A DNA stretch of 44,558 nucleotides from Verrucomicrobium sp. Its GTDB lineage: Bacteria; Verrucomicrobiota; Verrucomicrobiia; Methylacidiphilales; GAS474. The notes under the pieces were generated by a model that was not told the DNA's origin, made no database searches, and saw only the letters and a list, made by a program, of their open reading frames with translations. Shown one piece after another: positions 6,306-13,928 of this stretch (the first letter of the stretch is position 1; the number at the start of each line of letters is the position of its first letter). The DNA is taken from NCBI GenBank assembly GCA_028283855.1, contig JAPWJX010000008.1, forward strand, positions 1 through 44,558, given 5' to 3'. The position numbers were made by a program, and so were the translations under genes.

Positions 6306-9300
6306 TCAGGATAACTTTCCATTTTCCGGTTTTTTGGGCGCTTTTTGGGTCTCGTTTGAGCGTCGCTGAAGATAATCCGAAGAAAAGCCCTTTCCCTTCC
6401 ACATAACGTAAATGACGGGGTAGAGAAGAAGGTTGAGGATCGCCGAGGTGAGGACGCCGCCGACCATGGGAACGGCGATCCGCTTCATCACGTCGGCACC
6501 GGTCCCGGTGCTCCACAGGATCGGGAGGAGGCCGAAGAGAATGGCACAGACCGTCATCATCTTGGGCCGAATGCGCTGGACCGCCCCTTCCTTGACGGCC
6601 GCGAAGAGGTCAGCCATCGAGTTCATCTGCCCGCGCGTCTTCCGCTCGTCATAGGCCTGGTCCAGATAGAGGAGCATCACCACGCCGGTCTCGGCGTCGA
6701 TACCCGCCAGGGCGATCAGGCCGACCCAGACCGCTACGCTCAGGTTGTAGCCCAGGAGGTAGATCAGCCAGAAGGCCCCGATCAGCGAGAACGGCACCGA
6801 GAGCATGACGATGCTCGTCTGGACCGCCGACCGGGTGTTCAGGTAGATGAGGACGAAGATGATGAGCAGGGTCATCGGGACGACGAAGAGCAGCGTCTGC
6901 TTGGCCTGCTGGAGGGACTGGAACGACCCGGCCCATTCGATGTAGGTGCCGGGCGGAAACGTCACCCTCTCGCCGATCCGCTGCTCGGCGGCCTTGACGT
7001 AGCCATCGATGTCGCTGGCCGTCGTGTCGACGAAGACAAAGCCGACGAGCTGCCCGTTCTCGCTTCGCACCTCCGGGGGGCCGCTTTCAAAGCCGACGCT
7101 GGCGACCGCCGACAAAGGAACTTGGGCACCGGACGGGGTTGGCACGGGGATCTGCTTGATCGCCTCGACGCTGTCCCGGAAATCTCGCGCGAAACGGACG
7201 CTGATCGGATACCGCTCCCGCCCTTCGACGGTCTGGGAGATCGTGTTTCCGCCGATCGCCGACTCGATCACGGTGTTCACGTCGTCGATCTTTAACCCGT
7301 ACCGGGCGATGGCGTCCCGGTCGGCCGCAATGTCGAGGTAGCGGCCCCCGGTGGTTCTTTCGGCAAAGGCGCTGCGGGTCTGCGGAAGGTCGCTGAGGGC
7401 TTTCTCGATGCTGGTGGCGACGCCGTTGATCCCATCCAGGTCCTTCCCGAAGACCTTGATCCCCAGATTGGAGCGGAATCCGGTCGTCAGCATCTGCGTC
7501 CGGGTCTGGATCGGCATCCAGAAGACATTCGCCATGCCGGGGGTCTTCGTCTTCTGGTTGATCTCCTCGACGAGCTTGTCCCAGGTCATTCCCTTGGGCC
7601 ACTCCTCCTTTGGCTTGAGCTGAACCGTCGTTTCGAACATCGAGAGGGGCGCGGGATCGGTCGAGGTTTCGGCTTGTCCCGCCTTCCCAAAGACCGTCTC
7701 GACCTCGGGAAAGCTCTTCAGGATGCGGTCCTGGCCCTGCAATACCTTGACCGCCTCGTCGATGGCGATGCCGGGGATGGCCGTCGGCATGTAGAGGAGA
7801 TCCCCCTCATTGAGGGGAGGCATGAACTCGGAGCCCAGCTTCACGACCGGGACAGCCGTCAGGGCTAGGGCCAGCACCGACAACGCGATCGTCGTCTTGG
7901 GGAAACGGAGCACCCAGTCGACCAACGGCCGGTAGATCCAGATCAGGAACCGGTTCACCGGGTTCTCCGACTCGGGAGTGATCCGTCCGCGGATGAACCA
8001 GACCATCAGGACCGGGACCAGCGTGATGGAAAGGAGCGCCGCGAAGAACATGGCGAACGTCTTCGTGTAGGCCAGCGGCTTGAAGAGACGTCCCGCCTGC
8101 TCCTCCAGCGAGAAGACCGGCACGAACGAGACGGTGATGACCAGCAGCGAGAAGAAGAGGGGCCGCCCCACCAGCCGGGCGGCGGCGAGGATGGCCTCGA
8201 CCCGCTGGCTGTTTGTCAGTTCCTTTCCGTGGTTCTCCTCCCGTGCCCGCTCCAGGAACTTGTGGGCGTTCTCGATCATGATGATCGCCGCGTCGACCAT
8301 CGCGCCGATGGCGATGGCGATGCCGCCCAGCGACATGATGTTCGCGGTGAGGTGGAGGTGCTGGAACGGAATGAACGACAGGAGGATCGCCAACGGCAGC
8401 ATGACGATCGCCACCAAGGCGCTGCGGAAGTGCCAGAGGAAGACGATGCAGACCAGGCTGACGATGAGGCTTTCCTCGATCAGCTTCTCCCGCAGGGTGT
8501 CGACCGAGCGATGGATCAGCTTGGAGCGGTCATAGACCGGGATGACCTTGACGCCCGGAGGGAACGACGGCGCCAGCTGCTTCAATTTCTGCTTCACCCC
8601 GTCGATCACCCGCAAGGCATTCTCCCCGTAGCGCATCACGATCACGCCGCCCACGGTTTCTCCCTTCCCATCCAGCTCGGCGGCGCCGTACCGCAGGTCG
8701 GGTCCCAGGGTGACCGTCCCCAGCTGGTTGACCAGGATGGGAGTGCCTCCGGCATCAGTCTTCACCGCGATCTTTTCGATGTCCTGGGTCGATTTGAGGT
8801 AGCCCCGGCCCCGGACATAGTACTCGGTCGTCGAGACTTCGAGAGTCTTGCCGCCTACGTCCTGGTTGCTCTTGCGGACGGCGTCGGTGACATCGTTGAG
8901 GGTGACGTGGTAGGAGAGAAGCTTGTTTGGGTCAAGGTTGACCTGATACTGCTTCACGAAGCCGCCCACGGTGGCGACCTCCGATACCCCCTTCACGCTG
9001 GCGAGCGCGTAACGGAGGGTCCAATCCTGGAAGCTGCGGAGCTGCGCCAGGTTGTTTTGCCCGGTTTCATCGACCAGGGCGTACTCGTAGACCCAGCCGA
9101 CGCCGGTGGCGTCGGGACCGATGGTCGGGTTCACCCCGTCCGGCAGCGAACCGCGCACCGAGTTCAAGTATTCGATGACCCGGGAACGCGCCCAGTAGAT
9201 GTCGGTGCCGTCCTCGAAGATGACGTAGACGAACGACTTTCCGAACATCGACTCGCCGCGCACGAACTTGACCTTCGGCGCCGAGATGAACTTGCTCGAG

Positions 9301-9506
9301 ATCGGATAGGTGATCTGGTCCTCGACCAGCGAGGGGCTGCGGCCCTCCCAATCGGTGTAGATGATGACCTGGACGTCGGAGAGGTCGGGGATCGCGTCGA
9401 GGGCGGTCTGGCGGAGAGCCGTGACGCCCCAGACCGCTCCGAGGAAGATCAGGATGATGACCAGGAAACGGTTCTTGCCGCTCCAGTCGGTAATTTTCTC
9501 GATCAT
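6306..9506 (-). CDS. cusA: copper/silver RND efflux pump inner-membrane subunit CusA
   Basis: A 1066-residue proton-driven heavy-metal RND pump of the inner membrane that exports Cu(I)/Ag(I). The three methionines that bind metal in E. coli CusA fall at identical numbers here: Met573 (in GDLLYMP), Met623 (in PAPLSMF) and Met672 (in TRTQMLTTGF). The proton-relay Asp405 lies in GAMVDAAIIMIENAH. Twelve transmembrane segments and two periplasmic loops are in the expected places. It starts 11 bases after cusB and is the last gene of a long minus-strand operon that begins with a cnrYXH-like cassette. No outer-membrane partner follows; the CusC-like protein is at 28350-29789. Confidence 0.95.
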   Translation of the reverse strand: MIEKITDWSGKNRFLVIILIFLGAVWGVTALRQTALDAIPDLSDVQVIIYTDWEGRSPSLVEDQITYPISSKFISAPKVKFVRGESMFGKSFVYVIFEDGTDIYWARSRVIEYLNSVRGSLPDGVNPTIGPDATGVGWVYEYALVDETGQNNLAQLRSFQDWTLRYALASVKGVSEVATVGGFVKQYQVNLDPNKLLSYHVTLNDVTDAVRKSNQDVGGKTLEVSTTEYYVRGRGYLKSTQDIEKIAVKTDAGGTPILVNQLGTVTLGPDLRYGAAELDGKGETVGGVIVMRYGENALRVIDGVKQKLKQLAPSFPPGVKVIPVYDRSKLIHRSVDTLREKLIEESLIVSLVCIVFLWHFRSALVAIVMLPLAILLSFIPFQHLHLTANIMSLGGIAIAIGAMVDAAIIMIENAHKFLERAREENHGKELTNSQRVEAILAAARLVGRPLFFSLLVITVSFVPVFSLEEQAGRLFKPLAYTKTFAMFFAALLSITLVPVLMVWFIRGRITPESENPVNRFLIWIYRPLVDWVLRFPKTTIALSVLALALTAVPVVKLGSEFMPPLNEGDLLYMPTAIPGIAIDEAVKVLQGQDRILKSFPEVETVFGKAGQAETSTDPAPLSMFETTVQLKPKEEWPKGMTWDKLVEEINQKTKTPGMANVFWMPIQTRTQMLTTGFRSNLGIKVFGKDLDGINGVATSIEKALSDLPQTRSAFAERTTGGRYLDIAADRDAIARYGLKIDDVNTVIESAIGGNTISQTVEGRERYPISVRFARDFRDSVEAIKQIPVPTPSGAQVPLSAVASVGFESGPPEVRSENGQLVGFVFVDTTASDIDGYVKAAEQRIGERVTFPPGTYIEWAGSFQSLQQAKQTLLFVVPMTLLIIFVLIYLNTRSAVQTSIVMLSVPFSLIGAFWLIYLLGYNLSVAVWVGLIALAGIDAETGVVMLLYLDQAYDERKTRGQMNSMADLFAAVKEGAVQRIRPKMMTVCAILFGLLPILWSTGTGADVMKRIAVPMVGGVLTSAILNLLLYPVIYVMWKGKGFSSDYLQRRSNETQKAPKKPENGKLS

Positions 9507-9517
9507 GACAGCCTTTT

Positions 9518-10900
9518 CTAATGCTGTGCCGCGTCGGATGTCTGGCTCTCGCCCCAGGTCTTCAGAGCGCCCTGGACCCGGCTCTCCGCGTCGATCAGGA
9601 AGTTGGCGCTGGTGATGACCCGGTCGTTCTCGGCCAAGCCGGAAAGGACTTCATAAAAGTCGCCGTATTTCTCGCCGAGATCGACGAACTTGGGTTCCAG
9701 CTTCCCGCCGCCGTGGTCGAGGAAGACGACGTAGCGCCGGCCCGTGGGGATGACCGCGCTGGCGGGGACCGCCAGCTTGGTGCCGATCATCTGGTTTCCT
9801 TCCACCGAGGCGTACATGCCGGGACTCAACTGATGTCCCGGATTGGACACGACGAAGCGAACGGTCTGCCGCCGGGTCTCTTCCATGAGATGGGGATTGA
9901 TGAAATCGACCTGAGCCGTCAACGACTGGCCGGGACGAGACGGGAAGCGGATCTGGAACTCCTGGCCGGGGCTCACGTACCGCGCCTGGTCTTCGGGGAA
10001 GTCGGCCTGCACCCAGACGGTCGAAAGATCGACCACTTTCAGGAGGGACTGCCCTGCTTCGAAGCGCATCCCCTCGATGGCGGTCTTTTCCATGACGTGG
10101 CCGCTGACGGGCGAGAGGACGTCGAAGGTTCCCTTCAGGCCCTTTCCGCTCCGCAAATCGGTCTCGTTCATTTCCAGGGCGAATTTCTCCAAGTCGGCGA
10201 TCTGGGCGTCCGACATGTCCCAGACCCGGAGCCGCTTCCGCATCCGGTCGATGGCATCGAACGCCAGGAGGCTGTTGCGGTTCATTCCCCCCTCAGAGGT
10301 CCGGGCGTAGGAGCGGTAGGCTTTGATGTAGTCCAGCTGGGCGTCGATCCAGCCCTCAACCAGGACCGTCATCAGGGGCTGCCCTTCGGTGACCGGCTTG
10401 CCGACGTAGTCGGCGTACAGCTTCACGATGTAGCCGCCCGACTTCACGTTGATGTCCCGCAGGCCCGATTCGGCAATGACGACCGTGGCAGGAGCGTTGA
10501 GGGGACGCTGCATTTCGCGTCGCTCGACGACCCCGGAGCTGGCCCCGATCGCCTGGAGCCGTTCCGGCGGGATGTCGAAGGCATTCGTTTCCGGTGCTAC
10601 CGCGGTGGCGGCGGCGGTCGCCGCGGTTGCCGTTCCCGCCGCGTCGGTCCCCTGCTTCATGACCGGCACCAGGTCCATGCCGCAGATGGGACACTTGCCC
10701 TTGGGGTCTTGCGACCGGACGCTCGGGTGCATCGTGCAGGTGTAGTAATCGACGTTCGAGGCCTTCGAGTCCGACGTGACGGCGGCCTTCGAACAGCCGG
10801 CCAGAAGCAAGGCTCCCGCCATGCCGGCGATGAAGCGGCGCCTCCCGAGGGGCTGGGGTGTTTCCGGGTTAGTGTGCTGGATCGAAAATGGATGATTCAT
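9518..10900 (-). CDS. cusB: periplasmic adaptor CusB with N-terminal metal-binding domain
   Basis: A 460-residue membrane-fusion adaptor linking CusA to an outer-membrane channel. The N-terminus has GRRRFIAG followed by a lipobox LLLAGC (Cys36), so it could be a lipoprotein with Tat-like features. Residues 52-79 form a heavy-metal-binding domain (YTCTMHP ... CPICGMDLVPV), which is thought to capture Cu(I). The lipoyl, hairpin and beta-barrel regions follow (for example GGYIVKLYADYVGKPVTEGQ and the VWVQADFPED block). It is followed by cusA with an 11-base gap and preceded by a small Cys-rich membrane or secreted protein. Confidence 0.92.
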   Translation of the reverse strand: MNHPFSIQHTNPETPQPLGRRRFIAGMAGALLLAGCSKAAVTSDSKASNVDYYTCTMHPSVRSQDPKGKCPICGMDLVPVMKQGTDAAGTATAATAAATAVAPETNAFDIPPERLQAIGASSGVVERREMQRPLNAPATVVIAESGLRDINVKSGGYIVKLYADYVGKPVTEGQPLMTVLVEGWIDAQLDYIKAYRSYARTSEGGMNRNSLLAFDAIDRMRKRLRVWDMSDAQIADLEKFALEMNETDLRSGKGLKGTFDVLSPVSGHVMEKTAIEGMRFEAGQSLLKVVDLSTVWVQADFPEDQARYVSPGQEFQIRFPSRPGQSLTAQVDFINPHLMEETRRQTVRFVVSNPGHQLSPGMYASVEGNQMIGTKLAVPASAVIPTGRRYVVFLDHGGGKLEPKFVDLGEKYGDFYEVLSGLAENDRVITSANFLIDAESRVQGALKTWGESQTSDAAQH

Positions 10901-11018
10901 GGGGGTACCGAGCGGTTGAAGTGAAGGGAGGAGGCTAGACCTTCTCCGTGCAGGGGATTTCGGCGCCGGTTGAGGCGTCGAAAGCCGGGGGACGCTCCCT
11001 TAGCGAGAGCAAAAGGGC

Positions 11019-11420
11019 TCAAATGAGCCAGACGCTCAGTACGGAACGGGAAGGCCCTGGCGGGATTCTTCCGGGGTCGGAACGGAGCGCGGCGAAGCGA
11101 AGCGCCGGGAAACCCGCCGCCGCGACGGAAGGATGCCAGGGCACCGCGAGGAAAGGAGCCAGGGCAATCGAACGGAACGAAGGGACTGCGCCCGGTGCGG
11201 CGACGACATCGTGATGCGTTGTGTCGGCGACGCACATGCCCTGCGGGCAGGGACAGCAATCCCCGTGGCACTCTTTCCCCATGGAACACACCCCGGCGGA
11301 GTAGCCCGAGGTCAGGGTGACCAACAGGAGGACGAACGCGGCGGAAAGCGTCAGCCCCTTGGCCCAGCCGGAGGAGAGGGAGGAGCGCCACGACATCGGG
11401 GGTTTTATAGCAGCTTTCAT
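11019..11420 (-). CDS. small Cys/His-rich exported protein, unknown family
   Basis: A 133-residue protein with one hydrophobic segment near the N-terminus (LTLSAAFVLLLVTLTSGYSA) followed by a cluster CSMGKECHGDCCPCPQGMC and then a HHD, which looks made to bind soft metals in the periplasm. The C-terminal half is hydrophobic/proline-rich and not recognised. I chose ATG 11420, just after the sigma-factor stop at 11429; a longer frame to 11528 would overlap the sigma gene. It lies between the ECF sigma and cusB in the same direction, so it is most likely a co-regulated metal-binding accessory protein. I know of no confident homolog. Confidence 0.6.
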   Translation of the reverse strand: MKAAIKPPMSWRSSLSSGWAKGLTLSAAFVLLLVTLTSGYSAGVCSMGKECHGDCCPCPQGMCVADTTHHDVVAAPGAVPSFRSIALAPFLAVPWHPSVAAAGFPALRFAALRSDPGRIPPGPSRSVLSVWLI

Positions 11421-11428
11421 CCCCTTGC

Positions 11429-12007
11429 TCAACCGCTCTTCTCGCCCGCCGTCAAAAAGGAAGTCAGCCGTTCCCGTAAAAGCTGCCTTGCCCGGTAAAG
11501 CCTCGTCTCCACGGCCTTGGCGCTGCACCGCTCGATGCGGGCGATTTCCTCATAGCCGAGGTTTTCGTACTCGAACAGCAGCACGGCGGTCCGCAGATCG
11601 TCGGGCAGCGAGGAGATCGCCGCTTGGACTGCCGCCGCCCTTTCGCGGGCGACGGTGGCTTCGGCGGGGTTCATCCCGGGCTCAACCGGCTCCACGCGCC
11701 CCGGTCCCGATTCCTCCCCTTCGACCTCGGCATCCGGGGAGACGAGAGGAACGGTCGGGTGCCGGACCAGCCAACGGACGTGGTTGCGGTAGAGGTTGGT
11801 CGCAATCGTGAAGAGCCAGGTGGAGAACTTGCCCGTGGGGCGATACCGCCCGCGCTGTTCGTAGACCTTCACGAACGCCTCCTGGGCGAGGGAAACAGCA
11901 TCGTGCTCCCGTCCCAGTTGCCGGAAGAGGTAATGGACGAGCGGACGCTGCCAGCGGTCCATGATCTCCTTCAACGCCAGGTCGTCGCCTGCCTCCAGGC
12001 GCCGCAT
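11429..12007 (-). CDS. ECF sigma factor of cnrYXH-like cassette 1 (CnrH-like)
   Basis: A 192-residue ECF RNA-polymerase sigma factor. Region 2 includes LAQEAFVKVYEQ and FSTWLFTIATNLYRNHVR (-10 recognition); region 4 includes LPDDLRTAVLLFEYENLGYEEIA and SAKAVETRLYRARQLLRERL (-35 recognition). ATG 12007 is the only start available: the frame is closed upstream by TAA at 12047-12049, which is also the stop of the sensor gene. It is third in an anti-sigma, sensor, sigma order identical to cnrYXH. Candidate target promoters with a shared sequence lie at 12870-12894, 13391-13415 and 13896-13920. Metal ligand and sigma specificity are inferred from context. Confidence 0.88.
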   Translation of the reverse strand: MRRLEAGDDLALKEIMDRWQRPLVHYLFRQLGREHDAVSLAQEAFVKVYEQRGRYRPTGKFSTWLFTIATNLYRNHVRWLVRHPTVPLVSPDAEVEGEESGPGRVEPVEPGMNPAEATVARERAAAVQAAISSLPDDLRTAVLLFEYENLGYEEIARIERCSAKAVETRLYRARQLLRERLTSFLTAGEKSG

Positions 12008-12046
12008 TGCCGCGTTGTCGGCCTCTTCGCGTTCCCCGGCATGGCT

Positions 12047-12517
12047 TTAGCGGGAAGGCGCCGCTTCCGCATTCCGCATTTCCGGGCGCAGGACGTGCGG
12101 CTCCATCTTCTCCAGGTAGCGTTGCCGCTGGTCCGGGCTCATGACTTGGCCCACTCGGTAGATCTGCTGAAGCATCGCCGCCTGGCACTCCTGCCTTAAG
12201 GAGGAAACGTCTTGGAGGGCCTGGATGACCTCCGGGGTCACGGATTGGCTCTTGGCGATCTGGACGCGGAGGTTGGTCTGCGCCGTCATCATCCGAGTAC
12301 AGAGGCGATCGCAGACAGGGTCGTATTCCTCGTGCAGACGCTGGACCTCGGCGAACTGCCGGTCGTCCAGTCGGAATTCGTGGCGCAGCCACTCCAGCTC
12401 CGCGTCTTGGGACGAGGCCAGGGCATGGGTCGCGTGCATCCCAGCCCGGTAGCTGACGGCCCACGTCGCCAGGACGGCGGCCAAGAGCAGAAGGAGAAGG
12501 ACCAAGGGCCGTCTCAT
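12047..12517 (-). CDS. periplasmic heavy-metal sensor, cassette 1 (CnrX-like)
   Basis: A 156-residue membrane-anchored periplasmic protein of the CnrX/CpxP-like metal-resist fold. An N-terminal hydrophobic anchor (LVLLLLLLAAVLATWAVSY) precedes an all-helical domain with potential ligands in MHATH, LRHEF, LHEEY and two Cys (VCDRLC). In the CnrYXH system the sensor binds metal in the periplasm and releases the sigma factor from the membrane anti-sigma. Its start overlaps the stop of the upstream TM protein by ATGA (12514-12517), and the sigma gene follows 39 bases later. The metal is unknown; linkage to cusBA makes copper or silver plausible. Confidence 0.8.
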   Translation of the reverse strand: MRRPLVLLLLLLAAVLATWAVSYRAGMHATHALASSQDAELEWLRHEFRLDDRQFAEVQRLHEEYDPVCDRLCTRMMTAQTNLRVQIAKSQSVTPEVIQALQDVSSLRQECQAAMLQQIYRVGQVMSPDQRQRYLEKMEPHVLRPEMRNAEAAPSR

Positions 12518-12849
12518 GGACCTTGGCGCATCTGGGCTTTGGCGACGGGGTCAATGGAGAAGGCATACCGGGTACCCAGGCGGTCCATCTCGCGGGAACT
12601 CGCGACCTCGGACTGGATTTGGCCCGCGACCACGGCGACGAGGAGCAGCCCCGCCGCCGCCGGAACGGCGACACGGGGGCGAACCCCTCCCTCCATCAGC
12701 CAGCGGACGGCCTTCCTCCACCAGAGGGATTGGCGGTTGTCCTCCTCTGCCGCGATCCGGTCCCAGACTTCCGATTGGAAGTTCTTGGGCAGATCGACGG
12801 GGGGCTGCCACGCCTTCAGGAGGTCGTTGAGGTTATCGTCGTGTTTCAT
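12514..12849 (-). CDS. single-pass membrane protein, putative anti-sigma (CnrY-like), cassette 1
   Basis: A 111-residue protein with a soluble N-terminal part of about 50 residues (DDLLKAW-type helices and FQSEVWDRIAAEED) and one transmembrane segment (VAVPAAAGLLLVAVVAG). Position and topology match CnrY, the membrane anti-sigma that holds CnrH. Sequence similarity to CnrY itself cannot be claimed. ATG 12849 has GGAG eight bases upstream; a longer frame to 12888 would start inside the promoter. It is the first gene of the operon, about 20 bases below the -10 element of the candidate ECF promoter 12870-12894, and overlaps the sensor gene by four bases. Its counterpart in cassette 2 is 23822-24160. 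Confidence 0.7.
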   Translation of the reverse strand: MKHDDNLNDLLKAWQPPVDLPKNFQSEVWDRIAAEEDNRQSLWWRKAVRWLMEGGVRPRVAVPAAAGLLLVAVVAGQIQSEVASSREMDRLGTRYAFSIDPVAKAQMRQGP

Positions 12850-12869
12850 ATTGAGTCTCCATTCCGACG

Positions 12870-12894
12870 AACACCGCGCCACGGCCAAACCCTT
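12870..12894 (-). promoter_or_regulatory. candidate ECF promoter P1 (cassette 1 autoregulation)
   Basis: Minus-strand -35-like AAGGGTTT, ten bases, then -10-like CGGTGTT. The same two blocks at exactly the same spacing occur at 13391-13415 and 13896-13920, each upstream of a minus-strand gene with secretion signal or metal context. The start codon of the putative anti-sigma lies 20 bases below the -10 block. Sharing by three unrelated upstream regions argues for a specific sigma, most simply the one encoded at 11429-12007. Confidence 0.7.
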
Positions 12895-12933
12895 TTCTTA
12901 GCAGGGACATCGGGGACGGGCGAGCGCGGTTCC

Positions 12934-13332
12934 CTACATGGAACAGCCCGCGCCCATCGAGCACCCCGATGTCGAGGTGGCCGCTGGCTTGGCAGCGGCG
13001 ACCGGCGAATGATTCTTCGCGGCGGCATCGATGATCGACAGATACTTCTGGGGATCGGCGTTGAACTTGGCGGGGCAGGCCGGGCAACAGAAGCGGACCA
13101 GTCGGACACTGTCCTTCCCGTCCACCTTGGTCTTGTAGAGATAGTCGATGGGCTTCCCCATCTCACCCAGCTTGCTTCCCGAGACCGGGCAGGTGTCTAG
13201 GGGGTAGGTCTTCACCAACTGGTCGATGGTTTTCTGGTCTTCGGGGCTGTTGGCGGCCTGGGCGGTCAGGGGGGTGAAAGCGATGGCTCCCAGGGCCAGG
13301 AACCAGGTGGTCAATGCGATCCAATTTTTCAT
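12934..13332 (-). CDS. secreted YHS-like metal-binding protein (paralog 1)
   Basis: A 132-residue exported protein: signal peptide ending near TAQAA, then a domain with TCPVSGSKL and VRFCCPACPAKF, Cys pairs resembling YHS/TRASH metal-binding domains, and a C-terminal GCSMGAGCSM tail that could bind Cu(I). ATG 13332 has GGAG about eight bases upstream; the longer frame to 13386 would overlap the promoter leader. A clear paralog lies at 27432-27833 with the same YPL-x-TCPVSG and VRFCCP blocks but without the Cys/Met tail. This copy carries promoter type P1; the other carries type P2. A periplasmic copper carrier or scavenger is likely but unproven. Confidence 0.72.
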   Translation of the reverse strand: MKNWIALTTWFLALGAIAFTPLTAQAANSPEDQKTIDQLVKTYPLDTCPVSGSKLGEMGKPIDYLYKTKVDGKDSVRLVRFCCPACPAKFNADPQKYLSIIDAAAKNHSPVAAAKPAATSTSGCSMGAGCSM

Positions 13333-13390
13333 GATGTCGTCTCTCCAGGGGTGGCACGGGGGGTTGAAAACGTGCCTGTTCAGCATCTAA

Positions 13391-13415
13391 AACACCGTAG
13401 AGGGCCGAAACCCTC
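13391..13415 (-). promoter_or_regulatory. candidate ECF promoter P1 for the YHS-like gene
   Basis: Minus-strand GAGGGTTT, ten bases, CGGTGTT, the same pattern and spacing as at 12870-12894 and 13896-13920. It is 58 bases upstream of the ATG at 13332. Confidence 0.7.
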
Positions 13416-13424
13416 GAAAATTTT

Positions 13425-13463
13425 TAAAAAAAGAAACCGCCCGGATTTTTCAGATCCGGGCGG
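13425..13463 (-). terminator. intrinsic terminator after the CPSMAL protein gene
   Basis: CCGCCCGGAT (13437-13446) and ATCCGGGCGG (13454-13463) form a perfect 10-bp stem around a 7-base loop. On the minus strand it is followed by TTTCTTTTTTT. It ends the 13487-13840 transcript and lies directly upstream of promoter 13391-13415. Confidence 0.93.
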
Positions 13464-13486
13464 CTTGTCTTGGGCTCCGGGAGGGA

Positions 13487-13840
13487 TTACCGGGCGTTGC
13501 AGTCAGCGAGGGCCATGCTGGGGCAGCTCGACACCGTCGAGACCTGCTTGCCGCTGTCGCGCTGGAGGTGGGTCACGCAGTTCTTGCCCGCGTAGGCGAA
13601 GCCCGGCTGCGTGATCGTCGCATGTCCCTTGCTGTCAAGGTCGTGGGTCTGCTCCACCGAGACCAGCGCCATAGAGGGGCAGCGGAGGGCCGCTTCCTGC
13701 CGGGGCGCCGAGGCCACGGCTTCCGGAATGCTCCCGATGCGGGGGCCTTTGCTCGTGTCGGCGGCGGACGCCTGCATCTGGGAAAATCCGACGACCGCGA
13801 CGGCCATCACTGCCAGGGTCCACTTGTGAATCTGCTTCAT
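13487..13840 (-). CDS. small secreted protein with two CPSMAL motifs, unknown
   Basis: A 117-residue protein with a signal peptide (VMAVAVVGFSQMQASA) and a mature part that contains the motif CPSMAL twice (CPSMALVSVEQ and SCPSMALADC) plus a central Cys (KNCVTH). Cys-Pro-x-Met repeats near copper pumps suggest soft-metal binding. I do not recognise the family. ATG 13840 has AGGAA eight bases upstream. It is a single-gene transcript, with candidate promoter 13896-13920 before it and a strong terminator after it, so it can be highly expressed on its own under the cassette-1 sigma. Confidence 0.65.
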   Translation of the reverse strand: MKQIHKWTLAVMAVAVVGFSQMQASAADTSKGPRIGSIPEAVASAPRQEAALRCPSMALVSVEQTHDLDSKGHATITQPGFAYAGKNCVTHLQRDSGKQVSTVSSCPSMALADCNAR

Positions 13841-13895
13841 GTTTTTAGTTCCTATATGGAGGCGGGGGTTATTCCAATCGCCTCTCATAGGGAGA

Positions 13896-13920
13896 AACAC
13901 CGGAGATGAGGGAAACCCTT
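13896..13920 (-). promoter_or_regulatory. candidate ECF promoter P1 for the CPSMAL gene
   Basis: Minus-strand AAGGGTTT, ten bases, CGGTGTT, identical in both blocks to 12870-12894. It lies in the short gap between the end of czcA (13929) and the ATG at 13840. Confidence 0.72.
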
Positions 13921-13928
13921 GCCGGAAA

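Noticed and set aside
8229-10924. Two long plus-strand frames opposite cusA and cusB
   Set aside because: They are antisense to genes with conserved metal-binding residues and show no start signal or motif.
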